This document shows positions 38,262 to 39,634 of a stretch of DNA of 39,634 nucleotides, piece by piece. The stretch's first letter is position 1, and each line of letters starts with the position of its first letter. The notes beneath the pieces were generated by a model. That model did no database searches. It saw nothing but the letters and a program-made list of their open reading frames with translations, and had not been told where the DNA came from. The stretch covers positions 1-39,634 of the forward strand of contig CAKZRQ010000045.1 of the NCBI GenBank assembly GCA_937146645.1, given 5' to 3'. A program made the translations under genes and the position numbers. Origin of the DNA: an uncultured Cyclobacteriaceae bacterium (GTDB taxonomy: Bacteria; Bacteroidota; Bacteroidia; Cytophagales; Cyclobacteriaceae).

Positions 38262-39451
38262 TCACGGTGCAGGAACTTGCTGATTCGCATGGCTTCAGCC
38301 TTTCTTCTTAGATCCCTAATCTTTACATATTTCTCAGATTGCCTGGTGGTAGTGTGTCCCATGAAATCTGCCAGCAGACTTAAACTTCCATCATGCTCCA
38401 TGAATAAGGTAGCAAAGGTCTCTCTTCCCACTTGAAAGCAGACCTCAGTTTGAATCTCTAGAATATCCCGGATCTCTTTGAGATAGTCGTTTTGCTTCTG
38501 CTCACTTGGATATTGGAACATCTTCTTATCCCCTATCTCGTCGATTTCATCCGCCAGTAGTCCCAAAGATTCCTCTGTGATAGGTAGGCGAACTCGGGTG
38601 CCATACCTTCTGGTCTTATGAGGTACGAAATCATAGAATTCCCCATTAATCCAGTCCAAAGTAAACTTCCGAAGATCTCCATGCCTCATCCCGGTGACGC
38701 AGGTGAACAGGAAAGCCCTACACACTACCCTGTGGGTAGGGTGAATTAGCGGATCCTGATAATACTCCCAAAGTTGCAGCAGCTCGTCTTGCATAAGAGG
38801 TTGATGCCGACCCATTTCCTTCTTCGCTTTGAAGTAGATGTATGGATTCTCCAGCTCAATGTGGTCGATCTCATTGGCCTGATTCAGGTAAGTCTTGAAA
38901 TTCTTATGATGGGCCCATCTGGCATTGAGGGATTTGGCACCGGTCTTTCGAAGCATCCAGGTGTCAAAGGTTTGGGCTGTTTTGTGATTTAGCTCAGAGA
39001 AAGATAGGAGCGGTTTCCACAGTTTAAGCTTTCTATAGGTGGACAAATGATTGTCTCTGCTGCTCTCCTCGATCTCTCCGGATCGATATCGTTGGTGGAT
39101 CTTGGAGAACATATACTCCAGAAAGAGCTCTTTATTGATTCCACTATGATATTCCTTAAGAAATACTTCTAGGGATAGTGGCACCCTTCTAAGTCTATAT
39201 TGAATGAATATCTCATTGGCTTTAGCTTCTTCATCGGCTAGTGTAAGATTCTGATCCTTATACAGCTCATCCTCCTTGCTTCTCGGCCTGCAGCGTCCCG
39301 ATTTCTTATCGAACCGATCCACCGGCCAGTACAGCTTTAAGTCGATATCCTTCTTCTTCCTATCCACGATCACTCTCATATATAAGAGTACGCTACCGTC
39401 TTGTCGGACGCGTTGTGGGTTATAGACGATCTTCGCACTACAATTAACCAT
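38258..39451 (-). CDS. Tyrosine integrase
   Basis: A 397-residue site-specific recombinase from ATG 39451 (an earlier start at 39481 is possible). It has the N-terminal arm-binding and core-binding domains usual in Bacteroidota integrases, then the catalytic domain: R256 (TGMRHGDL), K279, R343 (VGRETFAT), H366 (GHTT) and nucleophile Y375 (SEKYVKI). The box II histidine is replaced by Q340, giving QxxR instead of HxxR, and E344 stands where His is frequent. Other motifs are intact, so activity is likely. It should integrate the phage via attP in the adjoining region. Confidence 0.88.
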   Translation of the reverse strand: MVNCSAKIVYNPQRVRQDGSVLLYMRVIVDRKKKDIDLKLYWPVDRFDKKSGRCRPRSKEDELYKDQNLTLADEEAKANEIFIQYRLRRVPLSLEVFLKEYHSGINKELFLEYMFSKIHQRYRSGEIEESSRDNHLSTYRKLKLWKPLLSFSELNHKTAQTFDTWMLRKTGAKSLNARWAHHKNFKTYLNQANEIDHIELENPYIYFKAKKEMGRHQPLMQDELLQLWEYYQDPLIHPTHRVVCRAFLFTCVTGMRHGDLRKFTLDWINGEFYDFVPHKTRRYGTRVRLPITEESLGLLADEIDEIGDKKMFQYPSEQKQNDYLKEIRDILEIQTEVCFQVGRETFATLFMEHDGSLSLLADFMGHTTTRQSEKYVKIRDLRRKAEAMRISKFLHRD

Positions 39452-39557
39452 GTTGAAACATTGTTGAAACCAAACATTCAATAAAACCTAGTGGCCGTAT
39501 GCCTCTAAGTGTGCCAGAGCCGCATTTTAAGCGACTCTGGCGTGGTCTCTCGACCGA
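39452..39557. other. Integrase leader, probable attP region
   Basis: This gap continues across the circle junction to base 76. TGTTGAAAC occurs at 39451-39459 and 39462-39470, 11 bp apart; TGTTGAAACCA at 56-66 and a partial GTTGAAA at 69-75 lie on the other side. Between them, 39513-39541 is an inverted repeat with 11-bp arms and one mismatch (GCCAGAGCCGC/GCGACTCTGGC). Arm-type boxes around a core are what an attP would show. No tRNA-like end is visible, so the crossover site is not defined. Confidence 0.45.
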
Positions 39558-39634
39558 TGTACACGCGGAAGGTGTGAAAGTCATTCTTGATATTCAGTTA
39601 GTTAGGGCTGGATGTTGAAACCAGGTTGAAATAT

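Noticed and set aside
39513..39541. Possible tRNA fragment at the attP-like region
   Set aside because: No T-arm or acceptor pattern; only an imperfect inverted repeat is visible.

Overview
The window reads as one complete, circular, temperate siphovirus-like phage of a Bacteroidota host. Its first 77 bases (1-77) recur exactly as its last 77 (39558-39634), so the molecule closes to about 39,557 bp. Bacteroidota is suggested by the integrase type, by family-like matches recalled for DUF6371-, DUF6712- and DUF5675-type proteins, by SprB-type repeats in a tail protein, and by intergenic CAGTTGGCAGT-like and ATTGC...GCAAT repeats of the kind I know from Cytophagales genomes. That last placement is a guess. 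I saw no tRNA, rRNA, CRISPR array or insertion sequence. A portal, large terminase, HK97-like capsid and tape measure with no sheath point to a long non-contractile tail.

Layout. (1) 38258-39451 (minus), the circle junction and 77-442 (minus) hold a tyrosine integrase, a probable attP region with repeated TGTTGAAAC boxes, and a repressor-like HTH gene. Two palindromic operators (540-577) separate the repressor from a Cro-like gene at 677. (2) 677-8732 (plus) is a tightly overlapping early operon: small unknown genes, an ASCH-like protein, a 1115-residue zinc finger/Toprim/ATPase primase-helicase, and a PAPS-reductase-like PP-loop protein. Several of its genes carry an identical strong AGGAGGTGA ribosome-binding site, which late genes lack. 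(3) 8733-9070 is an iteron region around an AT-rich core and is a candidate replication origin. (4) 9704-11113 (minus) is a cargo operon encoding a full voltage-gated K+ channel, a tail-anchored coiled-coil protein and a small third protein, bounded by a strong hairpin and an operator-like palindrome. (5) 11232-14547 holds a possible regulator and a fibre module with an apparently exchanged 3' part, followed by two tiny antisense genes. (6) 15068-18498 is the protease/scaffold/capsid unit. (7) 18607-23151 holds a DNA methyltransferase and the terminase genes. (8) 23403-28693 holds the portal, a head-completion protein, the lysis cassette (holin-like, DUF5675-like, unimolecular spanin) and a LamG-like protein. 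(9) 28756-38261 holds the tail genes, including the SprB-repeat tail protein and the tape measure, interrupted by an HsdR-N-like nuclease and an antitoxin-like gene.

The late region looks like five transcription units. Each is preceded by the same short element, TGTCCTCY, often with GATTYC a few bases upstream, and it lies outside genes each time. This is a candidate phage-specific late control element. The late order (protease and capsid, then terminase, then portal, lysis, tail) departs from the common terminase-portal-protease-capsid order.

Starts were chosen by ATGA/TAATG overlaps and ribosome-binding sites. Family assignments are from memory of motifs, not from searches.
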